Assembly (NCBI GenBank): GCA_005402585.1
Contig: BIFP01000052.1
Coordinates: 215,062 to 279,061, forward strand
Length of the DNA stretch: 64,000 nucleotides
Origin: Micromonosporaceae bacterium KJ-029
GTDB lineage: Bacteria; Actinomycetota; Actinomycetes; Mycobacteriales; Micromonosporaceae
Reading direction: 5' to 3'
The notes under the pieces are model-generated. The model was given only the letters and a program-made list of their open reading frames with translations. It was not told the DNA's origin and ran no database searches. Shown here piece by piece: positions 8,364 to 16,278 of this stretch. Positions within the stretch are counted from its first letter, which is position 1. Each line of letters starts with the position of its first letter. The translations under genes were made by a program, and so were the position numbers.

Positions 8364-9059
8364 TCAGGCCCGGCCGTAGACCGGTACGGCGGCGCCGCTG
8401 GTCGGCGCCGACTCGTCGGAGGCCAGGAAACGGATCACCGACGCGATCTCGGCCGGGTCGACCCAGCGCGCGTGATCGGCGTCGGGCATGGCGGCGCGGT
8501 TCGTCGGCGTGTCGATGACGCTCGGTAGCACGGTGTTGCAGCGCACCCCGGCGGATCGGTACTCCACCGCCACGGCGGAGGCGAAGCCGAGCACGGCGGC
8601 CTTCGCGGTCACGTAGCCGGCCACGCCCGGGAACGGCGCGACCGCCGCCCGGGCCGCCACGCAGACCACCGCCCCGCCACCGGCGGCGACCAGGTGCGGC
8701 AGCGCCGCCCGGGTGACCAGATGGGTGGGGCGGAGGTTGAGGGCGAGCATCCGGTCGAACTCCTCGACCGGGGTCTCGTGTACCAGCCCGGTGCTGGCGT
8801 ACCCGCCGACGAGGTTGACCACGGCCCGCAGCGGCGCCTCGGGATCACCGGCCGCGACCTCGGCCACCCGGGCCGCGTCCTGCGCGTCGGTCAGGTCCGC
8901 GACCAGCCGGACCGGCGCGTTGGCGTCCGGTCGGGGCTTCGGGGTCGGCTGCCGGCGTTGCGGCGCGACCACCCGCCATCCCGCCGCGAGGAACGCGTCG
9001 GTGACCGCCGCGCCGAGCCCGCCCGTGCTCCCGGTCACCAGCACACTTCGATCCGCCAT
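8364..9059 (-). CDS. Short-chain dehydrogenase/reductase lacking the catalytic Ser
   Basis: A 231-residue SDR protein. The Rossmann motif TGSTGGLG is at residues 9-16, the NNAG-like stretch VNLVGG at 81-86, Asn108 in ALNLRP, and the catalytic YxxxK as Y149-VTA-K153. The residue 13 before the Tyr, normally Ser, is Ala136 (VCVAARAAV), so ordinary oxidoreductase chemistry may be weakened. The C-terminus (LPSVIDTPTNRAAMP) is normal for the family. It faces the thymidylate-kinase-like gene with 125 bases between the two stops. Confidence 0.85.
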   Translation of the reverse strand: MADRSVLVTGSTGGLGAAVTDAFLAAGWRVVAPQRRQPTPKPRPDANAPVRLVADLTDAQDAARVAEVAAGDPEAPLRAVVNLVGGYASTGLVHETPVEEFDRMLALNLRPTHLVTRAALPHLVAAGGGAVVCVAARAAVAPFPGVAGYVTAKAAVLGFASAVAVEYRSAGVRCNTVLPSVIDTPTNRAAMPDADHARWVDPAEIASVIRFLASDESAPTSGAAVPVYGRA

Positions 9060-9216
9060 GACTTCACGCTAATGCCGCCATCCGGTCGGTTCGGATCCGG
9101 CCCCACCCGACGGCGGGACCCGTCCCGGTGGGGGAGGTGGCGGGGTGGGCCGGGTGGCAGGCTGTACGCACCGTGACCGCCGGTCGCCGGTACGTTCGTC
9201 GGAGCGCGCGTCGAGG

Positions 9217-9250
9217 TTGACGCTCCCGGGCTCATGAAAGTAAGTTTCAT
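9217..9250 (+). promoter_or_regulatory. Promoter with MurR-type palindromic operator
   Basis: TTGACG (9217-9222) and TAAGTT (9241-9246), 18 bases apart, look like -35 and -10 boxes. The palindrome ATGAAAGTAAGTTTCAT (9234-9250; perfect 6-bp arms, 5-bp centre) covers the -10 box. Six bases separate the -10 from the GTG start, so the mRNA is probably leaderless. RpiR/MurR regulators bind AT-rich palindromes of this kind, so autoregulation is likely. Confidence 0.7.
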
Positions 9251-9252
9251 CC

Positions 9253-10167
9253 GTGGCGAAGAGTCCGAAGATTTCCGCGAGTCACGAGCCGGGTGGACTG
9301 ATCGTCCACATCAGCGGCCTGCTCCCGTCGCTGTCGCCGGCAGAGCAGCGGGTCGCCCGTCTGGTGGTCGCCGACCCCGCGGACGCGGCCCGCCGGACCA
9401 TCACCGACCTCGCCACGGCCGCGGAGACGTCCGAGGCGACAGTGATCCGGTTCTGTCGCTCGGTCGGCATGGACGGCTACCCACAGCTGCGGATCCGGCT
9501 CGCCGCCGAGGCGGCCCGACGGGTCGAGCCACCGGACGCCCGGGTGGTCGGCGGAGATATCCCGCCCGGCGCCGACCTGGCCCAGATCATCGCGACCATC
9601 GCGTTCAACGACGCGCGGGCGGTCGAGGAGACAGCCGAGCAGCTCGACCCGGCGGTCTGCGAACAGGTGGTGGACGCGATCGTCGGCGCCGGCCGGATCG
9701 ACATCTACGGCGCGGGTGCGAGCGGCTTCGTGGCCTCGGACTTCCAGCAGAAGCTGCACCGGATCGGCCGCACCGCGTTCTACTTCCCCGACGTGCACAC
9801 CGCGCTGACCTCGGCGGCGCTGCTGGGCCGAGGCGACGTCGCCATCGGCATCTCGCACACCGGCACCACCTCCGACGTGGTGGAGGTGCTGGAGCAGGCG
9901 CGGGCCCGGGGCGCGACCACGGTGGTGCTGACCAACTTCCCGCGCTCGCCGGTCACCGAGGTCGCCGACCACGTGCTCACCACCGCGGCCCGGGAGACCA
10001 CGTACCGTTCCGGGGCGACGGCCAGCCGGCTCGCCCAGCTCACCGTGGTCGACTGCCTGTTCGTCGGGGTGGCGGCCCGCAACCGCCCCCGGGCCCGTAA
10101 GGCACTGGAGGCGACAGCCGAGGCGGTCCGATCCCATCGGATCGGCTCCGGCCGGAGGCGGGCATGA
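9253..10167 (+). CDS. MurR/RpiR family transcriptional regulator
   Basis: A 304-residue regulator with an N-terminal HTH of the RpiR type (residues 15-90, including TITDLATAAETSEATVIRFCRSVG) and a C-terminal SIS domain that binds phosphosugars (IDIYGAGASGFVASDF near 155; ISHTGTTSDVVEVL near 198). It overlaps the murQ gene by four bases, so its effector is likely N-acetylmuramic acid 6-phosphate or a related amino-sugar phosphate. Start GTG 9253 has no ribosome site but stands six bases after a -10 box inside the operator. Confidence 0.9.
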   Translation: MAKSPKISASHEPGGLIVHISGLLPSLSPAEQRVARLVVADPADAARRTITDLATAAETSEATVIRFCRSVGMDGYPQLRIRLAAEAARRVEPPDARVVGGDIPPGADLAQIIATIAFNDARAVEETAEQLDPAVCEQVVDAIVGAGRIDIYGAGASGFVASDFQQKLHRIGRTAFYFPDVHTALTSAALLGRGDVAIGISHTGTTSDVVEVLEQARARGATTVVLTNFPRSPVTEVADHVLTTAARETTYRSGATASRLAQLTVVDCLFVGVAARNRPRARKALEATAEAVRSHRIGSGRRRA

Positions 10168-11117
10168 CCGCCGGCGCCGTAGAGCCGGACGAGGCGCCCG
10201 CACCGGCGGCCCGGCCGGCGGTCCGGGTCGGCGCCCCGACCGAGCGGCGCAACCCGCTCAGCGTCGACCTGGACCTGATGTCCACCCGTGACGTCCTCTC
10301 CGTGATCAACGAGGCGGACCGCCGGGTACCGGCTGCGGTGGCCGCGGTCCTGGACGAGATCGTGGAGACGGTCGACCTGGCGGTCGCCGCGCTGCGTGGC
10401 GGGCACCGGGTGCACTACTTCGGCGCCGGCACTTCGGGGCGGCTGGGCGTGCTCGACGCCGCCGAACTGGCACCCACCTTCAACTCGCCACGGCACTGGT
10501 TCTGCGCCCACCTCGCCGGCGGTCCGGACGCGATGTGGCGGGCCGTGGAGGACGCGGAGGACGACGAGTCCCGTGGCGGGGTCGAGGCGGCCGACTGCGT
10601 GGATGCCGGGGACCTGGTGGTGGGACTCACCGCGAGCGGACGCACCCCGTACGTCCTCGGGGCGCTCGCCGCGTCCCGGGCGAAGGGTGCCTCGGCGGTG
10701 CTGCTCTGCGCGAACCCGGAGGCGCCGGCAGCCCGTGCCGTCGACGTCTTCATCGGGGTGGACACCGGGCCGGAGGTGGTGGCCGGGTCGACCCGGATGA
10801 AGGCGGGTACGGCCCAGAAACTCGTGCTGAACAGCTTCTCCACGGCGGTCATGGTGCGCCTGGGTCGGGTCTACTCGAACCTCATGATCGATATGGTCGC
10901 CACCAACGCGAAGCTCCGGGGACGAATGATCTCGATCCTGGTCGAGGCGACCGGTTGCTCCGAGGAGATCGCCCGTCGTGCCCTGGACGAGGCCGATGGT
11001 GACCTGAAGACCGCTCTGGTGAGCCTCGTCTCAGGGGTGGCGGCGACGGCCGCGCGGGCGGCGCTGGCCCGCTCCGCCGACCAGGTCCGCGGCGCCCTTG
11101 CCCTGCTCGCGTCCTGA
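10164..11117 (+). CDS. murQ: N-acetylmuramic acid 6-phosphate etherase
   Basis: Cleaves the lactyl ether of MurNAc-6-phosphate to GlcNAc-6-phosphate and D-lactate, a step in recycling of peptidoglycan. The 317-residue product has the MurQ SIS domain with HYFGAGTSGRLGVLDAAE (residues 83-100), LTASGRTPYVLGAL, and GPEVVAGSTRMKAGTAQK, followed by the C-terminal helical part. The start ATG overlaps the stop of the regulator gene (ATGA). The first 30 residues (Ala/Pro-rich) are an extension before ERRNPLSVDLD. No anhydromuramic acid kinase gene is visible in the window. Confidence 0.93.
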   Translation: MTAGAVEPDEAPAPAARPAVRVGAPTERRNPLSVDLDLMSTRDVLSVINEADRRVPAAVAAVLDEIVETVDLAVAALRGGHRVHYFGAGTSGRLGVLDAAELAPTFNSPRHWFCAHLAGGPDAMWRAVEDAEDDESRGGVEAADCVDAGDLVVGLTASGRTPYVLGALAASRAKGASAVLLCANPEAPAARAVDVFIGVDTGPEVVAGSTRMKAGTAQKLVLNSFSTAVMVRLGRVYSNLMIDMVATNAKLRGRMISILVEATGCSEEIARRALDEADGDLKTALVSLVSGVAATAARAALARSADQVRGALALLAS

Positions 11118-11450
11118 TTCCGACAGCGCCCGAAACGCGTAGGCCCGGGCGGGCATAGGAGCGGGGCACGGATTGTTCAACAGGGCGTGGGGTATTACCA
11201 CCGGCGTGGATGAACCAACCGGTCCGCGTACGCGTATCTGGCAGTGACCAGGATCGCAGCACGGTGGTGACCCGGGTCGCTGTGCCTGTTGGCCGGGCAG
11301 TGTTGCCATGGACCGTAACCGGACGGCGATCCGTCGATCCGTCGACCTCACCGGCCTGCGGACAACCAGTCAGGCAGGGTGCTGACAGCAAACATGGACC
11401 GTGCTCTCAGCTGATTATCAGGCATTCGTGACACTTTCGACCCACGACAT
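11118..11450. other. Intergenic region between murQ and the sigma factor
   Basis: About 330 bases with no gene I can support. Frames here have weak codon bias. No terminator hairpin is obvious directly after murQ. Confidence 0.4.
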
Positions 11451-11476
11451 GGAATCCCCGACACGTCTCATCTGTT
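11451..11476 (+). promoter_or_regulatory. SigR-type promoter GGAAT-N18-GTT
   Basis: GGAAT at 11451-11455 and GTT at 11474-11476 are exactly 18 bases apart. This equals the known consensus of the thiol-stress ECF factor SigR of Streptomyces (SigH in mycobacteria). It stands about 55 bases before the start of a group 2 sigma factor. The hrdD gene of Streptomyces coelicolor is a known SigR target, so the position makes biological sense. Confidence 0.6.
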
Positions 11477-11531
11477 GTGTAGATGTCCGCACCGATGGGC
11501 ACAGCGGAGGTACGGGGGAGGGCTGATAGGC

Positions 11532-12527
11532 GTGGGGATGGCAAGGAACCGGGCAACCGGCGCGAGCGAGGGGACCGTGGGCAACGTGGACAAGAACATT
11601 GGTATGCGAACCGACGAGGTTGCCGAGGAGCGCGACCTGGTCGGAGTCTACCTGCACGAGATCTCCCGGACGCCACTGCTGGACGCCGCCAAGGAGGTCG
11701 ATCTCTCCAAGGCCATCGAGGCGGGCCTGTACGCCGAGCACCTGCTCGGTGAGGACCGCGTACCCGACGGGGCCACCCGGGAGGAGCTGGCGCGGTTGGT
11801 CGCCGAGGGCGAGCGGGCCAAGGACCTGTTCATCCGGGCCAACCTGCGGCTGGTCGTGTCGATCGCCCGACGTTACGTCCGCTCGGGAATGCCGATGCTG
11901 GATCTGATCCAGGAGGGCAACACCGGTCTGGTCCGGGCGGTCGAGAAGTTCGACTACGAGCGCGGTTACAAGTTCTCCACCTACGCGACCTGGTGGATCC
12001 GCCAGGCGATCAGCCGGGCCATCGCCCAGCAGGAGCGCACCGTGCGGCTGCCGGTGCACCTGGTGGAGGACGTCAACCGGATGCGCAACGTGGCCCGTCA
12101 GCTCACCCGCGAGCTGGGCAGCGACCCGGAGCCGGAGCAGATCGCGGCGGCCCTGGGCGTCACCGTCGAGCGGGTCAACGAGCTGGTCCGCTGGTCGCAG
12201 GACACCGTGTCGCTGGACACGCCGGTCGGCGACGACGGCGACACCAACCTCGGTGACCTGGTCGCCGACAGCGACGCCCCGTCGCCGGAGGAGATCGTTC
12301 TCACCGGGTTGGAGCGGCAGCGGATCGAGGGGTTGCTCAACCACCTCGACGACCGCTCGGCCGGGATCATGCGGGCCCGCTACGGGCTGGAGGACGGCCG
12401 GGAGCACTCGCTCACCGAGGTGGCTTCGCGGTTCTCGCTGTCCCGTGAGCGGATCCGGCAGCTGGAGATCCAGGCGCTCGGCCGGCTCCGCGAGCTGGCT
12501 CGTGCGGAGGGCCTCCAGGCAGCCTGA
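11532..12527 (+). CDS. Group 2 (HrdD/SigB-like) RNA polymerase sigma factor
   Basis: Sigma-70 family factor of 331 residues. It lacks the long acidic N-terminus of the principal factor and starts directly with region 1.2 (DLVGVYLHEISRTPLL). Regions 2.1-2.4 (LRLVVSIARRYVRSGMPMLD, GYKFSTYATWWIRQAISRAI), region 3 and region 4.2 (SLTEVASRFSLSRERIRQLE) are complete. This size and layout match SigB of mycobacteria and HrdD of Streptomyces. GTG 11532 is preferred because GGAGGG stands nine bases before it; ATG 11538 is possible. A terminator follows. A SigR-type promoter upstream suggests induction by oxidative or thiol stress. Confidence 0.93.
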   Translation: MGMARNRATGASEGTVGNVDKNIGMRTDEVAEERDLVGVYLHEISRTPLLDAAKEVDLSKAIEAGLYAEHLLGEDRVPDGATREELARLVAEGERAKDLFIRANLRLVVSIARRYVRSGMPMLDLIQEGNTGLVRAVEKFDYERGYKFSTYATWWIRQAISRAIAQQERTVRLPVHLVEDVNRMRNVARQLTRELGSDPEPEQIAAALGVTVERVNELVRWSQDTVSLDTPVGDDGDTNLGDLVADSDAPSPEEIVLTGLERQRIEGLLNHLDDRSAGIMRARYGLEDGREHSLTEVASRFSLSRERIRQLEIQALGRLRELARAEGLQAA

Positions 12528-12545
12528 GCTGGTAGTAATGACGAG

Positions 12546-12580
12546 AACGGCCGGCGTCCCCCTATCGGACGCCGGCCGTT
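12546..12580. terminator. Terminator hairpin after the sigma factor
   Basis: A perfect 14-bp stem: AACGGCCGGCGTCC (12546-12559) with 12567-12580, seven-base loop. It lies between the convergent sigma factor and NlpC/P60 genes and can act in both directions. Confidence 0.75.
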
Positions 12581-12655
12581 CGTCGGTTCCCGGGCCGTGG
12601 CGGCGGATCCGCCTTCAACCACCGGGGCGGTCCGGTCGCAACCGACCCGGCCGGG

Positions 12656-13627
12656 TCAGCGGACCCGGCCGTAGCCGTACGGAGGCATCAGGTCCACGCT
12701 CCGCTTCTCGACATTGCGGCCGAAGGTGGGCGCGTGGATGACCTGCCCGTCGCCGACGTAGATGGCCATGTGCCCGAGGTTGCTGTAGAAGACGAGGTCA
12801 CCGGGGCGCAGTTCGCCGCGGCTGATGTGCGCCACCACTCCCCACTGCATCCGGGTGTTGTGCGGCAGTGACTTACCCGCCGCGCGCCAGGCCGCCGAGG
12901 TCAGCCCGGAGCAGTCGTAGCCGTTCGGCCCGTCCTGGCCCCAGGCGTACGGTTTGCCCAGCGCGCCGTAGGCGTACCGGACGGCGACGCCGGCCTGGCC
13001 GGAGACCGCCGGGGCGTCGTTGGCGCTGTTCGACCGGCTGGCCGGACGCTCGGTGGCCCGGCCGTACGCCTGCCGGCGCAGCTCGTAGAGCTTGGCCAGG
13101 TCCCGCTCGATCCGGTTCTTCGCCGTCGCCAGTTCCCGAGACTGGGCCGCCTGCCGGCTGAGCGTGACATCCAGCCGGGTCTTCTCGTCGAGCAGTCGCC
13201 GCTGGTCGGCGGTGTAGCTGGCGATGGTCGCCTTGCGTTGTCGGGTCAGCTGGTCCAGGGTGCCGAGGCGGTCGAGCACCGACGCCGAGTCGCCGGCGTG
13301 CAACAGCGCGTCGACGGTGCCGAGGTTGCCGGTCTTGTACGCGGTAACGGCGAGCCGGCCGACGTCCGCCCGGCTCTGTGCGGCCTGCTGCTCCAGTGGG
13401 CCGATCCGGTCCTGCAGCCGGCCCACGGATTCCTTGTTCTCCTTGATTTTCTCGCGCAACTCGTTGTGGGCCTCCACGACCCGCTCCAACTCGGCGGAGG
13501 ACTTCTCGATCCGCCGGGTCAGCTCGGCCGGGGAAGGTTCGGCCCGGGCCACCGTGGCCGGCGCGACCAGCGTCAGCGAGAAGGCGGCGACCGTCAGGGC
13601 GCGCAGCGTGTGCCTCAGGGACGACAA
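12656..13627 (-). CDS. Secreted NlpC/P60 peptidoglycan hydrolase
   Basis: Endopeptidase that cuts peptide stems of peptidoglycan outside the cell. The 323-residue product has a signal peptide (TLRALTVAAFSLTLVAPATV, cut near ARAEP), a long coiled coil of about 180 residues rich in Glu, Arg and Gln, and a C-terminal NlpC/P60 domain with catalytic Cys in GYDCSGLTSAAW, His in LGHMAIYVGD and a polar third residue (VIHAP). This layout matches RipA-like actinobacterial hydrolases where the coiled coil restrains the enzyme. TTG 13627 is the likely start, with GAGAGGAG ten bases upstream. Confidence 0.88.
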   Translation of the reverse strand: MSSLRHTLRALTVAAFSLTLVAPATVARAEPSPAELTRRIEKSSAELERVVEAHNELREKIKENKESVGRLQDRIGPLEQQAAQSRADVGRLAVTAYKTGNLGTVDALLHAGDSASVLDRLGTLDQLTRQRKATIASYTADQRRLLDEKTRLDVTLSRQAAQSRELATAKNRIERDLAKLYELRRQAYGRATERPASRSNSANDAPAVSGQAGVAVRYAYGALGKPYAWGQDGPNGYDCSGLTSAAWRAAGKSLPHNTRMQWGVVAHISRGELRPGDLVFYSNLGHMAIYVGDGQVIHAPTFGRNVEKRSVDLMPPYGYGRVR

Positions 13628-14084
13628 GAGCTCGATGCTCCTCTCCCATGGCCGGCGCGGGCTGCTGACGCTCCGCGACGGCACCGGCCCGGTGCCGTCC
13701 GGCTGGACGGCGGCCGACCGGGCCGACCCGCCCAACCTAGTACGACACACGTGTCACCCGCAGAGAAAGTCGGGACCAATGGTGATGGTGGGACCGGTCG
13801 GATCCGCCGATGCTGGGATTGCCCGGCTATCTGGGCAGATGCCGGACTGGTCGCTCTCGGCACATGACGTCGCTTGGCTGAGCGCTATAACCGATAAGAC
13901 GGACTTGGGGGTCTCATTCCGGCGGGCATGGTGCCGGTTATGGGCGTGTGACCACCCGAAACGGCCGGTTGGGCTGGCGGTCGCGGCACACAATGAACCG
14001 CACAGGCGGGAATCCCGTCAACCGGCATCGATGCGAGGGGCCGGCGGGCCGACCCCGGCGCCAGCAGCCGTGGGAGGAGGCACC
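13628..14084. other. Divergent intergenic region
   Basis: About 460 bases between the NlpC/P60 gene and the DUF6232 gene. A short palindrome, GACACGTGTGTC on the minus strand (about 13741-13752), stands next to TACTAGGTT, which could be part of the NlpC promoter. TATAAC near 13888 could serve the plus strand. I see no c-di-AMP (ydaO) riboswitch, which often precedes such hydrolase genes in actinomycetes. Confidence 0.4.
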
Positions 14085-14615
14085 GTGGATCGTGAAGGCG
14101 CGACGACGCGACCGCCGCCGCCACCGCGCGGCGCCGCCGGCAAGGAGCCGACGCTGCTCTACGCCCGACCCGGGATCATCGTCACGGTCGACCGGTTCAC
14201 CGTCGGCCGGAGCAGCTGGCGGGTCGCCGAGCTGACCCACCTGCACACCACCCGGGGCCCACACGACCGGTTGGCGACGCGGGCCGTACTGGTCTCCACC
14301 GCGGTGATCGGTGGCATCGGCCTGCTGCTCGGCTTCACCGGTGGCCTGCAACGGCTCACTGCCGGGGCGTACCTCCTGCTCGGCGCCGTGTTCCTGGTGC
14401 CGGTGCTGCTCGCGGCGGCAGGGGACCGGTGGCGTCCGCCCGCGTACGAGCTGTGGGGCCGCCGGGGAGGGGTGGAGGAACTGCTGTTCAGCAGCGACGA
14501 CGAGCACCAGTTCGGCCAGGTGACCCGCGCGTTGCGCCGCGCCCGGGAGATGAACAGCTACGGCGGCTGGGAGGATCCGCTGGCCACCGTGGACCCGTGG
14601 CGACCGCGACGGTGA
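14085..14615 (+). CDS. DUF6232 family membrane protein
   Basis: A 176-residue protein of the actinobacterial DUF6232 type: a short beta-rich front half (ARPGIIVTVDRFTVGRSSWR, residues 28-47), two membrane segments (about 70-87 and 95-113), and a cytosolic tail (ELLFSSDDEHQFGQVTRAL). Function unknown; the fold resembles a PH-like domain. GTG 14085 is chosen because GGGAGGAGG stands just before it; the frame is open far upstream but without proper codon bias. It ends nine bases from the stop of the convergent DUF3817 gene. Confidence 0.75.
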   Translation: MDREGATTRPPPPPRGAAGKEPTLLYARPGIIVTVDRFTVGRSSWRVAELTHLHTTRGPHDRLATRAVLVSTAVIGGIGLLLGFTGGLQRLTAGAYLLLGAVFLVPVLLAAAGDRWRPPAYELWGRRGGVEELLFSSDDEHQFGQVTRALRRAREMNSYGGWEDPLATVDPWRPRR

Positions 14616-14624
14616 GGGCAGTCG

Positions 14625-14960
14625 CTAGCCGGCGACGGGCTCGGGTGCCTGCTCCCGCTCCCGCTGTTCGGCGGTGACCAGGGAACTCACCCGCCGCTCG
14701 GCCCAGAACGAGAGGAACGGCACGGTGCCGGCGAGCATCACCAGGATCATGCGCTTGAGCGGCCAGTTGGCCCGGCGGGACAGGTCGAACGCGGCGACCA
14801 GGTAGACCATGTAGAGGAAGCCGTGCGCCTGGCCCACGGTCTCCACCACGGTCGGGTTGTCGAAGCCGTACTTGAGCGGCATGCCGATCACGACCAGCAG
14901 GATCAGCACCACCCCGACGACCCAGGCGATCACGCGGTAGCGGGTGAGGGCAGCGCGCAC
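14625..14960 (-). CDS. DUF3817 domain membrane protein
   Basis: A 111-residue integral membrane protein with three hydrophobic segments (about residues 10-27, 45-58 and 70-87) and the typical DUF3817 stretch VGQAHGFLYMVYLVAAFDLS. The family is common in actinobacteria and has no assigned function. The C-terminus is charged (EQREREQAPEP). The gene follows a second membrane-protein gene by 27 bases on the same strand and is probably cotranscribed with it. Confidence 0.85.
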   Translation of the reverse strand: MRAALTRYRVIAWVVGVVLILLVVIGMPLKYGFDNPTVVETVGQAHGFLYMVYLVAAFDLSRRANWPLKRMILVMLAGTVPFLSFWAERRVSSLVTAEQREREQAPEPVAG

Positions 14961-14987
14961 TTTCTCGTCCGTCCTTCCGGGCCCGGC

Positions 14988-15449
14988 TCAGCCGGGATAG
15001 TCGCCGGGCTTTGCGCCCGGATTGGCGTTCAACCATGACAGGTAGCGGTTGTAGGCGACCAGGTCGGCGTCGTCCGCGCCGTTGCTGACCGCCGCCCGGG
15101 CGACCCGGACCGGCCGGCGGAACCCGGTCCGTGGCCCGCCCGTTCCGGTCCCGGCAGCACCGGCCGGAGCGTCGGAGCCGCCGATGGCCGACGGCACCTC
15201 GACCGGTGTCACTCCGGCCTCGCGGCTGGCCGCCGTCGGCGCGTCACGCAGCGCGTGGCGCACCTCGCGCCACCAGACGAAGACGACGAACCCCGCGAAG
15301 ATCGGCCACTCCACGGCGTAGCCCCAGCTGATGGCGTTGCCCGCGGTAGCCCGGCTGACCTGCCACCAGCCCAGCCCGAGGAAGGACGTCACCAGCACGA
15401 CCATGGCCACGTGGCGGGCGATCCACGCCGGGGTCCAGAGCCGCTTCAT
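14988..15449 (-). CDS. Hypothetical membrane protein (two spans)
   Basis: A 153-residue protein. The first 70 residues contain two membrane segments (HVAMVVLVTSFLGLGWWQVS and WPIFAGFVVFVWW), followed by an Ala/Gly/Pro-rich linker and a conserved end, DADLVAYNRYLSWLNANPG. A family with this pattern is found next to DUF3817 genes in related genomes, but the function is unknown. ATG 15449 has no ribosome site; TACCCT six bases upstream suggests a leaderless transcript. Confidence 0.7.
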   Translation of the reverse strand: MKRLWTPAWIARHVAMVVLVTSFLGLGWWQVSRATAGNAISWGYAVEWPIFAGFVVFVWWREVRHALRDAPTAASREAGVTPVEVPSAIGGSDAPAGAAGTGTGGPRTGFRRPVRVARAAVSNGADDADLVAYNRYLSWLNANPGAKPGDYPG

Positions 15450-15455
15450 GCCACG

Positions 15456-15461
15456 AGGGTA
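15456..15461 (-). promoter_or_regulatory. Leaderless -10 box TACCCT
   Basis: On the minus strand TACCCT stands six bases before the ATG at 15449 and no ribosome site intervenes. Confidence 0.45.
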
Positions 15462-15572
15462 CCGGGACGCGCGGCACTCTCCGACGCGGTGTCGTAGTGC
15501 GGCGGTGGTTTGGTCGCGACCGGCGTGGGCATCCGTACAGACGCCAGCCCACCACGGACGAGAGGGCGCGAG

Positions 15573-15896
15573 ATGACGGCATCGGGACGACCCGACGGAT
15601 TTCCCGCCGGTGGCACGGAGGTCAGCCCCGAGCAGCGGATTCCCGAGTGGGGAAACGATCGGGTGGCCGCCCCGGAGTTCGACGCCGACCTGCCCGGCAT
15701 CGACCCGGCCGAACTGCCCGACGAGGATCTGATCCGGGAGATGCAGAGCCTGCACCGGACCCGGCTGGAGACGCTGCGGCACGCGACCGACTCGGCGCTG
15801 GCCACCCATCTGCGGCGCACCGCGGAACTGGAGACCGAGTACCTCGCCCGGCACCCCGGCCGGGAGGTAGATCCGAGCCGGCTGCGGGGACTCTGA
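15573..15896 (+). CDS. DUF6158 family protein
   Basis: A 107-residue soluble protein with a disordered N-terminus and a helical core: LPDEDLIREMQSLHRTRLET, then HLRRTAELETEYLARHPGRE. This pattern fits the small actinobacterial DUF6158 family of unknown role. ATG 15573 is chosen with GAGAGGG upstream. Its stop overlaps the start of the next gene by one base (TGATG), so both are probably translated together. Confidence 0.75.
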   Translation: MTASGRPDGFPAGGTEVSPEQRIPEWGNDRVAAPEFDADLPGIDPAELPDEDLIREMQSLHRTRLETLRHATDSALATHLRRTAELETEYLARHPGREVDPSRLRGL

Positions 15897-16219
15897 TGGC
15901 ACACGCGGAGCGGGGGGTGTCCGCACCGCCCGAGGTCGTCTTCAACACGGCGACCGACCCCCGCCGGGTCTCCGCCTGGCTGCCCGAGCCGCTGCTGTCC
16001 GGGGAACCGACCCGGGCCGCGGACGCCGGGCAGCTACGGGCCCGCTGGGACGCGCGGCGCACGGACTGGTCGGCCGAACTGCGCGTGGAGCCGGTCGACG
16101 CGGGCGGGGCCCGGATCCGGCTGGACCTGGCCGGTGGCGGTCAGGAGACCGACCGACTGGCTGACGAGGCGCTGGTCAACCTCGTCCGGGCGGTCGCCGA
16201 CAACCTGCAGGCCGGCTGA
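15896..16219 (+). CDS. SRPBCC-like hypothetical protein
   Basis: A 107-residue protein: VSAPPEVVFNTATDPRRVSA near the N-terminus recalls the START/SRPBCC (polyketide cyclase-like) fold, as does the beta-rich middle (AELRVEPVDAGGARIRLDLA) and the final helix. These folds bind hydrophobic ligands, but no ligand or reaction can be assigned. It is shorter than most members. The start overlaps the DUF6158 stop by one base. Confidence 0.65.
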   Translation: MAHAERGVSAPPEVVFNTATDPRRVSAWLPEPLLSGEPTRAADAGQLRARWDARRTDWSAELRVEPVDAGGARIRLDLAGGGQETDRLADEALVNLVRAVADNLQAG

Positions 16220-16278
16220 ACCGGCCCAGCCCGCCCCGCCAAGGGCGGCGGATCGTTGCGTGACCCGAAGGAGGCCGG

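Noticed and set aside
13628..13990. c-di-AMP riboswitch upstream of the NlpC/P60 gene
   Set aside because: Such riboswitches are frequent before cell-wall hydrolase genes, but I could not find the conserved core in this region by eye. A covariance search would decide.
13224..14084. Extending the DUF6232 gene upstream to 13224
   Set aside because: The frame is open, but antisense to the NlpC/P60 gene and in poor bias; GGGAGGAGG before GTG 14085 marks the start.
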